DNA of 64,000 nucleotides from positions 1 to 64,000 of the forward strand of contig NZ_FNGE01000008.1 in assembly GCF_900102885.1 (NCBI RefSeq), given 5' to 3'. The translations under genes were made by a program, and so were the position numbers. Position 1 is the first letter of the stretch; every line of letters starts with the position of its first letter. The notes below the pieces were generated by a model. It worked only from the letters and a program-made list of their open reading frames with translations, ran no database searches and was not told where the DNA came from. This stretch comes from Paracoccus chinensis (GTDB taxonomy: Bacteria; Pseudomonadota; Alphaproteobacteria; Rhodobacterales; Rhodobacteraceae). This document shows positions 1-8,212 of this stretch, piece after piece.

Positions 1-338
1 GACATCGGACTATCTCGGCTTCGATCTGGTCATGGCCGACAACCTGCCGGAGCCTTCCATCCTTGCTGGCCGATCGCGGCTACGATTCTGATGATGTTCG
101 CAGGACCATGGAGGCGCGCGATGTGCTGCCGGTGATCCCCATGCGGAAAACCCGCAAGCTGAGGGTAGCCGTGGATCGCACCCTCTACCGGCTGCGCAAC
201 CTCGTTGAGCGCTGCTTCAACAAGCTGAAAAAACGCCCGCCGCATCGCCACCCGGCTCATGACAAGACCGCCGAAAGCTTCCTGGGCTTCATCGACATCA
301 CGTCGATCCGCCTCTGGCTGCGCCATTTGTCAACATGA
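1..338 (+). pseudogene. IS5-family transposase remnant (C-terminal part, frameshifted)
   Basis: This is the C-terminal end of a DDE transposase of the IS5 superfamily, cut off by the window edge. Reading from base 5 gives SDYLGFDLVMADNLPEPSI. The reading frame must then shift near base 62 to continue as LLADRGYDSD, a motif typical of IS5/IS427-type transposases. Further on the protein reads RNLVERCFNKLKK and ends FIDITSIRLWLRHLST before the TGA at 336-338. The stretch at 225-262 (an A-rich run followed by cgccacccggctcat) looks like two compensating indels, because the usual N-A-R-R-x-A-T-R-Y segment is replaced by an unrelated sequence. The copy is therefore very unlikely to be active. Family assignment is from recalled motifs. 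Confidence 0.75.
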
Positions 339-339
339 C

Positions 340-850
340 CTAGGTCCTGCCTGACGGCCTGAGGGTCCGCAGGTATTGGCGCAGGAAGGCGAGCTTCAGC
401 ATGGCGCCGAAGTTGACGGCGAGCTTCTCATGCCGGGTCGCGATTGAGCGGCAGCCTTTGAGCTATCCGACGCGGCGCTCGATCGCATTGCGCCTGCGGT
501 AGAGATCAGGATCGAACCGTCGCGGGCAGCCCTTGCCCATGCTGCCACGCTGGCGGGCTGAGATAACCGGCCGGATCCGGCGTCGGCGCAGGTAGGCGAA
601 GACGGGCCGGTAGCTGTAGGCCTTGTCGCCCGCGAGATACTTGGGACGGGTGCGGGGGCGCCCTCGCAGGTCCGGGAGGCGGACGGCTTTCAGGGTTCGC
701 TTAAGGCGGACATCTCGTGCCGCTGCCCCGGCGTGAGTGTGTAGGCGAGCGGCAGGCCGAACCCGCCGGTCACCAGGTGGATCTTGGTGCCGATGCCCCC
801 TCGCGACAGACCGAGGGCATGGTGCTCCGGCTCCTCGGAATCCCCCTTTT
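340..850 (-). pseudogene. Second IS5-family transposase remnant, nonsense and frameshift mutations
   Basis: Read on the minus strand, this stretch encodes pieces of a different IS5-family transposase: SRGGIGTKIHLVTGGFGLPL, then LTPGQRHEMSALSEP, then LKAVRLPDLRGRPRTRPKYL, GDKAYSYR and LAVNFGAMLKLAFLRQYLR, ending at TAG (340-342). The frame changes near base 693, between SEP and LKAV. An in-frame TAG at 463-465 sits where tryptophan is expected (ERRVG*LKGCR), consistent with a single TGG to TAG change. The N-terminal part of the transposase is not recognisable upstream of about 850. It is a dead copy. Its stop codon lies 1 bp from the stop of the neighbouring remnant, so neither element keeps a terminal inverted repeat at the junction. 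Confidence 0.72.
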
Positions 851-1361
851 AACCGCTCCTGCGGCCGGTCGGGTAGGAAGCACCCTGCCCGGACGGCATG
901 TCCGTTTTTTTGCGCGCTGCCGATACTCTCGTCGAACGCAGCGAAGGTCAGCTTTCCGCCCTTTGCTGTCCGTCCTGCGTGGCATGTAGGGGGCCTACAG
1001 ACGAACTGACAGGTTGAGCATGGCTGTTCAGTTGGTCAAACAAGACTGGGCCGAGTGAGGGGCTCGCCGCGTCATCTACCTTGGATCCTCGACGAAAGTT
1101 CGACTTCTGTTCCGTCTTCCTAGCTGCCGCTGATGTCGAACGAAGCAGGATTCTTCCTGAGTCTTCCAAACAGTTTCAACCACTTGCTAAGCTGTTCACC
1201 GAAGCTGCACAGGCAACAGGTCTAGAGAATATGTGCCAAGAGAGAACAGATCTCGCCTCTGCCGGGGCTGGGCTGGTGAACAGCTTCCCCGTCACATCGC
1301 CAGAGAATAACAAGAAAATCTAACCGAGGGGAGACTGAGAGAACGCTTTCGCGAAGGCAAG
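850..1361. other. Gene-poor, AT-richer stretch between IS debris and tRNA-Ser
   Basis: No gene can be supported here. From about 1070 to 1330 the sequence is clearly richer in A and T than the rest of the window, for example the run around 1300-1322. That suggests a different origin from the chromosome backbone. An 80-codon open frame at 1081-1323 (+) has no recognisable motif and no convincing ribosome binding site. Next to the 3' end of tRNA-Ser a short dyad around 1346-1357 (cgctttcgcg) may serve as its processing or termination signal, read on the minus strand and followed by a T-rich stretch. Confidence 0.4.
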
Positions 1362-1449
1362 TGGCGGAGGCGGTGGGATTCGAACCCACGGTGGGCTGCC
1401 CCACGTCGGTTTTCAAGACCGGTGCATTAAACCACTCTGCCACGCCTCC
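1362..1449 (-). tRNA. tRNA-Ser (anticodon UGA)
   Basis: On the minus strand the 88-nt gene starts GGAGGCGTGGC and ends with the matching CGCCTCC acceptor strand, a G discriminator and an encoded CCA. The anticodon loop CTTGAAAA gives anticodon UGA, which reads UCA and related serine codons. A long variable arm and the T-arm GGTTCGAATCC are present, as expected for a class II tRNA. A sigma70-like promoter lies immediately upstream. The 3' end faces the IS-rich debris, the usual orientation for elements integrated at a tRNA 3' end, but no duplicate of the 3' end was found in the window. Confidence 0.95.
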
Positions 1450-1457
1450 CGCAGGGG

Positions 1458-1486
1458 GCCATAACGTCCAGAGCCTCCGGGATCAA
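1458..1486 (-). promoter_or_regulatory. Sigma70-like promoter of tRNA-Ser
   Basis: On the minus strand a -35 box TTGATC (plus 1481-1486) and a -10 box TATGGC (plus 1458-1463) are separated by exactly 17 bases. The expected start point is around 1451, just before the mature tRNA 5' end at 1449. Spacing and position make this one of the better promoter matches in the window. Confidence 0.6.
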
Positions 1487-1727
1487 GCTGGCGCTTGGCG
1501 AGGCGCAGAGACGCATATCACTCCCATGCGGGTTGATAGACGGGTTATGCGGGATCGCCTCCGATGAGGGCACGAGCATTGCAGACCAGACCAGACCATC
1601 AAGCCCCGGAACACTACGCCGGTCGTCAGGCAGAACGGCGCTGTCGCTGACAGCGTCTTCGAGTTGCAGCGCGGCACGCTCTGAGACAACCGTCACGGGA
1701 CCGCGCCTCTTGTTCCTCTGGAACTAC

Positions 1728-2041
1728 ATGGAGCGGAAACAGACGACAGGGGGCGCGAACCGCGCGACCAAAAGGGCGTTGCGGCGCGTCATTGCGCTGC
1801 CGCCAAAGAACCCGGTGAGCCGTGCAAACCTCGCCCTCTATCACCATGAACAGGATTACCAGGACGAGGCGAAGCCGCTGATTGATCCCACACCTGCGCG
1901 GGGTGCGATCTTGGCGTGGCGTTGTTCCCTCTCTGGAACTGGAAGCCGCAAACGCTGGCCTCGCTGGCGATCGGCGCATACCAAGCCGGCCGCGCCATCG
2001 CTGCCGTGCAGTCCGCCAAGCGCCGCACCCTGCGATCATAG
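1728..2041 (+). pseudogene. Possible frameshifted unknown gene
   Basis: Two adjoining open frames look like pieces of one broken gene. The first, from about 1728, reads MERKQTTGGANRATKRALRR and then NPVSRANLALYHHEQDYQDE, which faintly recalls a TPR-type helix pair. Near 1900 a one-base shift leads into a frame reading FPLWNWKPQTLASLAIGAYQ and QAGRAIAAVQSAKRR, ending at TAG 2039-2041. Both halves have protein-like composition, unlike the other frames here. I do not recognise the family. The region 1450-1727 before it and 2042-2178 after it hold no gene I can support. Confidence 0.25.
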
Positions 2042-2178
2042 CGGCGACTTCGCCAACCCCGAGGCGGATCGGCCATGGTCCGCACGACCGAGGGTAAGAT
2101 CAACGCTCCGGGGTTGAGTTTGGTTCGCACAAGGACCAAGGCAGTGCCGGGCAATCACAGGAACCGGGCAGGAGACCG

Positions 2179-3066
2179 ATGGATCGCGTCCAGAAGATCG
2201 CCGCAGGCAGCATTGCCGTGGGCCTGTTGGTCCTCGGCCTCAAGTTCCTGGCCTGGCGGCTGACCGGCTCGATCGCGCTTTATTCGGACGCGCTGGAAAG
2301 CATTGTGAACGTCGTCACGGCGGTGGTCGCGCTGCTGGCGGTCCGCACCAGCGCCAAGCCCGCAGACGCCTCGCACCCCTACGGGCACGGCAAGGTCGAG
2401 TATTTCTCGGCCGTGATCGTGGGGGTGCTGATCGTCGTGGCCGCGCTTCTGATCCTGAACGAGGCCTGGCACGGCGTCCGCGACCCCAGGCCCCTGGACG
2501 CCTCGCCCGAAGGGCTGCTGGTGAACGGCTTGGCCAGCATCGTGAACGGTGCTTGGTGCTGGGTGCTGATCCACCGGGGCCGCCGGTTGCGGTCCCCTGC
2601 CCTTGTGGCGGACGGCCGTCACCTACTGACGGATGTCGTCTCGTCGGTCAGCGTTCTGCTGGGCGTTCTTCTGGCAACCGCGACAGGCTGGAACAGCCTC
2701 GACCCCGCGCTTGCCGCGCTCGTCGCGCTCAACGTCCTGTGGTCGGGCTGGCAGCTGATGCGGGACTCGGTCGGCGGGCTCATGGATTCCGCCGTGCCCG
2801 ACGCCCTGCTGGGCCGCATCCGGACCCTGATCTCGGCCAACGCCGAGGGCGCGATCGAGGCTCATGACCTGCGCACCCGCCACGCCGGCCCGATGACCTT
2901 TGTCGAGTTCCATCTGGTGGTTCCGGGCGACATGACCGTCTCGACCGCGCATGACATCTGCGACCGGCTGGAGCGCTGCATTCGCAAGGAGGTGGAGCCC
3001 GCCCATATCACCATCCATGTCGAGCCCGAGGAAAAGGCCAAGCACTCGGGGATCATCGTTCTGTAA
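2179..3066 (+). CDS. Cation diffusion facilitator (CDF) family metal efflux transporter
   Basis: This 295-residue membrane protein exports divalent metal ions (Zn, Co, Fe or Mn; substrate not decidable here) in exchange for protons. It has the CDF layout: several membrane segments up to about residue 190, then a cytoplasmic domain of about 90 residues with the FVEFHLVVPG / HITIHVEP signature. In TM2 the metal-site region reads SDALESIVN, followed by the HPYGHGKVEYFSA loop. TM5 has ADGRHLLTD, giving the conserved H-x-x-x-D pair. The start ATG has aggaga upstream at good spacing. It stands alone, converging on the Hsp70-like gene. The gap 3067-3187 holds no clear terminator. Confidence 0.93.
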   Translation: MDRVQKIAAGSIAVGLLVLGLKFLAWRLTGSIALYSDALESIVNVVTAVVALLAVRTSAKPADASHPYGHGKVEYFSAVIVGVLIVVAALLILNEAWHGVRDPRPLDASPEGLLVNGLASIVNGAWCWVLIHRGRRLRSPALVADGRHLLTDVVSSVSVLLGVLLATATGWNSLDPALAALVALNVLWSGWQLMRDSVGGLMDSAVPDALLGRIRTLISANAEGAIEAHDLRTRHAGPMTFVEFHLVVPGDMTVSTAHDICDRLERCIRKEVEPAHITIHVEPEEKAKHSGIIVL

Positions 3067-3187
3067 GGGCGGCGGCCGTGACGGTGCCTCTTGTTCTCAG
3101 GACTTCGGGTGCCAGCAAGTGGCCCGCGTCGGCAAGCGAATCCTTAGGTCCCGCCCCAGCGGTGCAAGGCTAGGGACGCTCCAGCCC

Positions 3188-4417
3188 TTAAGTGGCCAGC
3201 GCAAGGCCATCCACGACCGCGGTGAAGGCTTCCGAGCGGTGGAGGGCCGCAGCCGGGCATTGCGCCTGCGCGACCTCGGCCACCATCCGCATCAGACTGG
3301 AGCCGCCGACCAGGATCACGCTGCCGATCTGCCCGGCAGGCACCTGAGCGAGGGCCAGCGTCTCGGTGATCGCAAAGGACAGGTCGTCCCGGCAGCCCTG
3401 CAGCGCCGCCTGCAGCGAGGCGGCGGACAGGGGCGCGGACAGCCCCGGCTCGATGAAGCCCATGCCGATCCGGGCATCGCCGCCGCTGTTGGCGGCGATC
3501 TTGCCGTGCTCGACCGCGAAGGCCAGTTCATGGCCCAGTTCGTGTTCCAGCACTTCGACCAGCCGTGCCAGCCGCTCGGGCTCGACGGCCAGACGTACAA
3601 GCTGCGTCGCCTGGCGGCGCGTCGCGGCCGTGTAAAGGAACGGGATCCGGGCCCAGGTCGCCAGATCGACATAGATCGCATTGGGCACGGGCAGCCGCCC
3701 CGGCCCGGTTTCGCGGCGCAACTCGCCCCCGTGGCCTAGCAGGGGCATGGCATGGGCCATGGACAGCACATGGTCGAAGTCCGTCCCGCCCAGCCGGATG
3801 CCGTGGTTGGCGAGGATGCGCACCCTGCCCTCCTCGGCGCGGAACACCGAGAAGTCCGAGGTGCCCCCGCCGATGTCCACGACCAGCCCGGTCATGCCCG
3901 CCGCGCCGAGGTGATGGCAGGCCAGCACGGCAGCCTCGGGTTCGGGCAGGAAGTGCACCTCCTCGAAGCCGGCGGCCAGGTAGCAGTCGCGCAGGTCAGC
4001 CTCGGCCCGGGCATCTCGCACGGGGTCAGGATGGAAATGGACCGGCCGACCGGAAAGGGCGCGGGTGTGGCGGCGACCGGTCGCGGCTTCGGCCCGCTTG
4101 CGCAGCACAGACAGGAAGGCCGCGATGATCTGCGCCAGCGTCCGGCGCTGGCCGCCGACAAGCTGGGTTTCATGCAGCAGCGACGTGCCGAGCGCGCTTT
4201 TCAGCGCCCGCATGTAGCGGCCTTCCTCACCGCCGATCAGCGCCTCGCCCGCGGCCTCGCCGATCCGCATGGCGCCACCCCGCGGGGGAAAGAAGACGGC
4301 AGTTGGCAGGGTGTCCGCCCCGGCCTCGATCGGGATGCGGCGCGGACGGCCCGCGTCCAGCACCGCCGCGGCAGAGTTCGAGGTGCCGAAGTCGATGGCG
4401 AGGATGTCGGAGGGCAT
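3188..4417 (-). CDS. Hsp70-family protein (YegD-like)
   Basis: This 409-residue ATPase of the actin/Hsp70 fold resembles YegD rather than DnaK. The N-terminal phosphate loop reads DILAIDFGTSNSAAAV, the second phosphate loop reads VVDIGGGTSDFSVF, and the adenosine motif near the C-terminus reads VILVGGSSLMRMV. It lacks the long substrate-binding domain and lid of DnaK (about 640 residues), so it is probably a specialised, truncated chaperone-like protein of unknown client. The ATG at 4417 is preferred because it begins right before the DILAIDFG strand; an upstream in-frame extension to 4492 adds an unlikely cysteine- and proline-rich leader. No partner J-protein or GrpE lies nearby. Confidence 0.9.
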   Translation of the reverse strand: MPSDILAIDFGTSNSAAAVLDAGRPRRIPIEAGADTLPTAVFFPPRGGAMRIGEAAGEALIGGEEGRYMRALKSALGTSLLHETQLVGGQRRTLAQIIAAFLSVLRKRAEAATGRRHTRALSGRPVHFHPDPVRDARAEADLRDCYLAAGFEEVHFLPEPEAAVLACHHLGAAGMTGLVVDIGGGTSDFSVFRAEEGRVRILANHGIRLGGTDFDHVLSMAHAMPLLGHGGELRRETGPGRLPVPNAIYVDLATWARIPFLYTAATRRQATQLVRLAVEPERLARLVEVLEHELGHELAFAVEHGKIAANSGGDARIGMGFIEPGLSAPLSAASLQAALQGCRDDLSFAITETLALAQVPAGQIGSVILVGGSSLMRMVAEVAQAQCPAAALHRSEAFTAVVDGLALAT

Positions 4418-4744
4418 GGCGGGCGTCCTGCTGCGGAAAGCCGCCGGGCCTAGCGGGTTCTTGCAGGACGGGCAAGCCCGCAGGGGCCGCACGCGGGAAA
4501 GGGCTGCAGGGCCTCCCTTGACTTCGCTGCAGAAACGCCCATGTTGCCCCTGTCGTCACCCGCTGCCGCGTGAGCAGCCGCAGGACCTTTGTCCTTGCTA
4601 GGGCCGACGCCTCAGACTGGTTCCCCATGTCACGCAGGGTTGCCGGCGGGTTTCGTATCTGACCCGCGCCCCTCGCCTGCCGCCGGCATCCTGCCGGGGC
4701 CTTTCGCGCGTCCCGATACGGGGGACGGCGACCAAGGACATGAG
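4418..4744. other. Divergent intergenic region, Hsp70-like / RNA helicase
   Basis: This 327-bp gap separates two divergently transcribed genes and should contain both promoters. No box pair stands out. A small hairpin aggac-cttt-gtcct lies around 4580-4593, within the likely 5' leader of the helicase mRNA. An open frame runs through from 4589 in phase with the helicase, but its composition and the lack of a ribosome binding site argue that it is leader, not coding sequence. Confidence 0.4.
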
Positions 4745-6154
4745 ATGACCGAAGACACCACGACGCGCGCTCCGCGCGCCCGCACCAGCCAGCCGCGCCG
4801 CGACGGCGAGTTCCAGAAGCCCCGTTCGGCCGGCTTCGATGCTCGCCGCGGTCCCGGCCGCGCCAAGAAGGCCCGCGCCGAAGCCGAACCCTTCATCCGC
4901 CGCGCGATCCCCGAGATCGACACCCCCTTCACCCGCATGGGCATCGACCCGCGCGTGGCGATCAACCTGACCGAGCTTGGGCTGAACGAACCCACCCCGA
5001 TCCAGGCCGAGGCGATCCCCGCGCTGGTCGCAGGCCGTGATCTGCTGGGCCTCGCGCAGACCGGCACCGGCAAGACGGCGGCCTTCAGCCTGCCCATGCT
5101 GACCCGCCTCGTCGTCAAGGGCGAGCGCGCCGAGCCGTTCAGCTGCAAGGCGCTGATCCTGGCCCCCACGCGCGAACTCGCGACCCAGATCGCCCAGAAC
5201 GTCGAGGGTTTCGCCCGCGGCACCGGCATCCGCAGCTTCCGCGTGGTCGGTGGCGCCTCGATCAACGTGCAGGTGGACCGCCTGTCGCGCGGCGTGGACG
5301 TGCTGATCGCGACGCCCGGCCGCCTGATCGACCTGATCGAGCGCAAGGCCGTCCGCTTCGACCAGACCCGCTATCTGGTGCTGGACGAGGCCGACCAGAT
5401 GCTGGACATCGGCTTCATCCACGCGCTGCGCCGCATTGCCCGGCTGCTGCCGCGCGACCGCCAGACGATGCTCTTCTCGGCCACCATGCCGAAGCTGATG
5501 GAGGAGCTGGCCGAAAGCTACCTGACCGATCCGGTCCGCGTCGCGGTGAACCCGCCCGGCAAGGCCGCCGACAAGATCGAGCAGGGCGTGCATTTCGTGA
5601 ACCAGGGCGACAAGGCCACGCTGCTGGCCGAGTACCTGTCCAGGCACCCGGGCGAGCTGGCCATCGTTTTCGGCCGCACCAAGCATGGCTCGGAAAAGCT
5701 GGCCACGCTGCTGCAGAAATGGGGCCACAAGGTCGCTGCCATCCACGGCAACAAGTCCCAGGGCCAGCGTGAGCGTGCCCTTGCCTCGTTCCGAGCGGGC
5801 GAGACGCAGGTGCTGGTGGCGACGGACGTGGCCGCGCGAGGGCTCGACATCCCCGAGGTCGCGCATGTCTACAACTACGACCTGCCGAACGTGCCGGAAA
5901 ACTACGTCCACCGCATCGGCCGCACCGCCCGCGCGGGTCGTGACGGCCGCGCCGTGGCCTTCTGCGCCCCCGCCGAGGCGGGCGAGCTGCGGGCCATCGA
6001 GAAGGCCATGAAAGCCGCGATCCCCGTGATCGGCGGCGAGCCGCCCGCGGGTCCCGTGCCCGCCGCCCGCCCGCAGGGCCGCCCGGCCAGCGCCACCAAG
6101 CGCCCGCCGCGCCGCCCCTCGCGCGCGCCCCGCGCCCAGCAGCGGCAGGGCTGA
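4745..6154 (+). CDS. rhlE: DEAD-box ATP-dependent RNA helicase (RhlE type)
   Basis: This 469-residue protein unwinds RNA duplexes in ribosome assembly or mRNA turnover. The two RecA-like domains are complete: Q-motif region FTRMGIDPRVAINLTELGLN with PTPIQAEAIP, Walker A AQTGTGKT, DEAD in VLDEADQML, SAT in LFSATMPK, and HRIGRTARAGRDG for motif VI. About 60 Arg/Ala-rich residues precede the core. A 60-residue tail rich in Arg, Pro and Ala ends in RAPRAQQRQG; such basic tails bind RNA non-specifically. ATG 4745 follows aaggac at good spacing. The gene is monocistronic, with two terminator-like hairpins downstream. Confidence 0.95.
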   Translation: MTEDTTTRAPRARTSQPRRDGEFQKPRSAGFDARRGPGRAKKARAEAEPFIRRAIPEIDTPFTRMGIDPRVAINLTELGLNEPTPIQAEAIPALVAGRDLLGLAQTGTGKTAAFSLPMLTRLVVKGERAEPFSCKALILAPTRELATQIAQNVEGFARGTGIRSFRVVGGASINVQVDRLSRGVDVLIATPGRLIDLIERKAVRFDQTRYLVLDEADQMLDIGFIHALRRIARLLPRDRQTMLFSATMPKLMEELAESYLTDPVRVAVNPPGKAADKIEQGVHFVNQGDKATLLAEYLSRHPGELAIVFGRTKHGSEKLATLLQKWGHKVAAIHGNKSQGQRERALASFRAGETQVLVATDVAARGLDIPEVAHVYNYDLPNVPENYVHRIGRTARAGRDGRAVAFCAPAEAGELRAIEKAMKAAIPVIGGEPPAGPVPAARPQGRPASATKRPPRRPSRAPRAQQRQG

Positions 6155-6160
6155 CCGTTC

Positions 6161-6191
6161 AGGCACCCGGCATGCCCGGGTGCCTTTCCTT
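6161..6191 (+). terminator. Rho-independent terminator after the RNA helicase gene
   Basis: A perfect 10-bp stem (aggcacccgg / ccgggtgcct) with a 5-base loop is followed by a short T-rich run (ttcctt). It starts 6 bases after the helicase stop codon. Confidence 0.8.
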
Positions 6192-6199
6192 GAAAAGCG

Positions 6200-6247
6200 T
6201 GCCGCAGGGAATCGAACGTTTCCTGCGGCACTCGTATTTCTTCTTCG
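6200..6247 (+). terminator. Second terminator-like hairpin downstream of the helicase gene
   Basis: A perfect 9-bp stem (tgccgcagg / cctgcggca, 6200-6208 and 6222-6230) is followed by ctcgtatttcttcttc, a pyrimidine-rich tract. It may act in tandem with the first hairpin and runs into an intergenic repeat copy. Confidence 0.5.
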
Positions 6248-6289
6248 TGCAAATATCCCGCGGGGGTTCCGGGGGCGCGAAGCCCCCGG
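6240..6289 (+). repeat. Intergenic repeat family, copy 1 (helicase/tdk gap)
   Basis: The copy reads cttcttcgtgcaaatatccc, then a GC-rich hairpin (ccgggggc / gcccccgg). It shares a CTTCTTCG-n-ATATCCC core followed by a GC hairpin with six other places in this window (27814, 37830, 37904, 44882, 45027 and 48434). Confidence 0.65.
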
Positions 6290-6350
6290 TCCGACGTCAC
6301 AACCCTGCGCCCCCTTGCATCCCCAAGCCCCGCTTGGCACTCGCCCCCGC

Positions 6351-6923
6351 ATGGCCAAGCTCTATTTCCATTATTCCACCATGAACGCGGGCAAGAGCAC
6401 GCTGCTCCTGCAGGCTTCCTACAACTACCGCGAACGCGGGATGACCACGCTGCTGCTGATCGCAGCACTGGACACCCGCGCCGGTCCGGGCCGGATCGGC
6501 AGCCGCATCGGTATCGCCGAGGATGCGCTGGCCTTCGCCCCCGACACCGACCTGTTCGAACTGATCCAGCGCGAAGGCGCGGGCACCGCCTGTGTCTTCG
6601 TGGACGAGGCGCAATTCCTGACCCCTGCCCAGGTCTGGCAACTCGCGCGCGTGGCCGACGACCTGGACCTGCCGGTCATGGCCTATGGCCTGCGTACCGA
6701 TTTCAGGGGAGAGCTGTTCCCCGGCTCGGCCACGCTGCTGGCGCTGGCCGACGACCTGCGCGAGGTCCGCACCATCTGCCATTGCGGGCGCAAGGCGACC
6801 ATGGTCGTCCGGCTCGGCCCCGACGGCACGCCCGTTCACGAGGGCGCCCAGATCCAGCTTGGCGGCAACGAAAGCTATGTCTCCCTCTGCCGCCGCCACT
6901 GGCGCGCGGCGATGAAAGGCTGA
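6351..6923 (+). CDS. tdk: Thymidine kinase
   Basis: This 190-residue salvage enzyme phosphorylates thymidine to dTMP using ATP. The P-loop reads STMNAGKSTLLLQ, the Walker B/catalytic segment reads CVFVDEAQFLTPAQ (catalytic Glu), and the lasso substrate loop is present towards the end. The zinc-ribbon half-site CHCGRKA is clear, and a late SLCRRHW cysteine gives part of the second half. Length fits the type II family. ATG 6351 sits directly before the first beta strand (KLYFHYS), so the upstream in-frame extension is leader. Two terminators and a repeat separate it from the helicase; 108 bp lie before the next gene. Confidence 0.95.
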   Translation: MAKLYFHYSTMNAGKSTLLLQASYNYRERGMTTLLLIAALDTRAGPGRIGSRIGIAEDALAFAPDTDLFELIQREGAGTACVFVDEAQFLTPAQVWQLARVADDLDLPVMAYGLRTDFRGELFPGSATLLALADDLREVRTICHCGRKATMVVRLGPDGTPVHEGAQIQLGGNESYVSLCRRHWRAAMKG

Positions 6924-7031
6924 CGTTCAGCGAATCTTTACCCGCTGATGCGAGGCTGCCGGGGCCGGGTCACGTTGCGGGTCGGGGCCGGGTCGGGTAA
7001 CGCTGGTGCCAAACCACGGAAAGGAACATTC

Positions 7032-8198
7032 ATGCGCGCGCTTCTGTCCCGTGTGCTTGCCGGCGCCGTCGTGGCCGCCCTTTTCAGCCCCCTTGCGGCC
7101 TTCGCCCAGTCCTTTGACACGACTGCCCGGGCCGCCTGGGTTTATGACGTTGCGACCGGCAGCGTGCTCATGGAAAAGAACGCGCATGAGCCGATGCCGC
7201 CCGCCTCCATGTCCAAGCTGATGACCCTCTACATGCTGTTCGAGGCGCTCGATCAGGGCCAGGTGACGCTTGAAACGACGTTCCCCGTTTCGAGCAAGGC
7301 CAAGCAGATGGGCGGCTCGACGATGTTCCTGGACGAACTCGACCGCCCTACGGTCGAAGAGCTGATCAAGGGCATCATCGTGCTGTCGGGCAACGACGCC
7401 TGCGTGGTCGTGGCCGAGGGGCTGGCCGGGACCGAGGAGGCCTTTGCCCGCAAGATGACCGCCCGGGCACATGAGCTCGGGCTGGAGGACACCCAGTTGG
7501 TCAACTCGTCGGGCTGGCCCGCGCCGGGACACGTCATGTCGGCCAGCGACCTCGGCAAGCTCGCGCAGCACCTGGTTGAGGATTTTCCTGAACATTACAA
7601 GTACTTCGCCCTCGACACCTTCGATTTCGACGGCCGGGCGCCCGCCAACACGCGCAACCGCAACCCGATCCTGGGTCTGGGCGTCGGGGCGGACGGGCTC
7701 AAGACCGGGCACACGCAGGAAGCGGGCTACGGCCTTGTCGGATCGGCGGTGCAGGACGGGCGGCGGGTGATCTTTGTCGTCAACGGCCTGCCGTCTGAGC
7801 GCGCGCGGTCCGAGGAATCCGAGCGCATCGTCAACTGGGCCTTCCGCCAGTTCACCATGAAGACCGTGATCCCCAAAGGGGAAACCGTCGCCTGGGCCCC
7901 CGTCTGGCTGGGCCAGTCCCGTCGCGTCGCCCTGACCACGCCCGAGGGCGTGAACGTCCTGATCCCCGCCGGTGCGGCCTCGGGCGTGACCGCCGAGGCC
8001 GTGTTCAACGGCCCCCTCGAGGCCCCCTTCGACGCCGGCCACCGCGTGGGCGATCTCGTCGTCTCGGTCCCCGGCTCGGTTGAATCGCGCCTGCCGCTGG
8101 TGACCGCGAACGGGGTGACGCGCGCCGGCTTTGTCGGCCGGCTGCAGAATGCCGCGATGCGCCTCGGCCAGCGCGCCGTCGCGGCCGTTGGCGGCTGA
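7032..8198 (+). CDS. D-alanyl-D-alanine carboxypeptidase (PBP5/6 family, penicillin-binding protein)
   Basis: This 388-residue periplasmic enzyme trims the terminal D-Ala of peptidoglycan stem pentapeptides. A signal peptide with cleavage after ALAAFAQ-type residues (about residue 26) is obvious. The three serine-peptidase motifs are in order: SMSK (PPASMSKLMTLYM, nucleophile Ser), SGN (VLSGNDACVVV) and KTG (GLKTGHTQEAGYG). A C-terminal beta-rich PBP5_C-type domain follows. Hydrophobic and small residues near the end (LQNAAMRLGQRAVAAVGG) suggest the usual amphipathic membrane anchor. The ATG has aaagga upstream. The gene is 14 bp from tmk and probably heads that operon. Confidence 0.94.
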   Translation: MRALLSRVLAGAVVAALFSPLAAFAQSFDTTARAAWVYDVATGSVLMEKNAHEPMPPASMSKLMTLYMLFEALDQGQVTLETTFPVSSKAKQMGGSTMFLDELDRPTVEELIKGIIVLSGNDACVVVAEGLAGTEEAFARKMTARAHELGLEDTQLVNSSGWPAPGHVMSASDLGKLAQHLVEDFPEHYKYFALDTFDFDGRAPANTRNRNPILGLGVGADGLKTGHTQEAGYGLVGSAVQDGRRVIFVVNGLPSERARSEESERIVNWAFRQFTMKTVIPKGETVAWAPVWLGQSRRVALTTPEGVNVLIPAGAASGVTAEAVFNGPLEAPFDAGHRVGDLVVSVPGSVESRLPLVTANGVTRAGFVGRLQNAAMRLGQRAVAAVGG

Positions 8199-8212
8199 AG
8201 ACGGCCACGCGA

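Noticed and set aside
1533-2117. Intact 194-codon gene upstream of the CDF transporter
   Set aside because: Its second half has shadow-like composition, while a neighbouring frame reads like protein. A frameshifted remnant is more likely.
2951-3739. 262-codon plus-strand frame running past the CDF gene
   Set aside because: It overlaps the CDF gene in another frame and the Hsp70 gene antisense. No motif and no ribosome binding site.
4598-6358. 586-codon open frame on the minus strand opposite the RNA helicase gene
   Set aside because: It is a GC-driven shadow. Composition is Gly/Ala/Arg/Val-rich with no motif, and the plus strand encodes all DEAD-box motifs.
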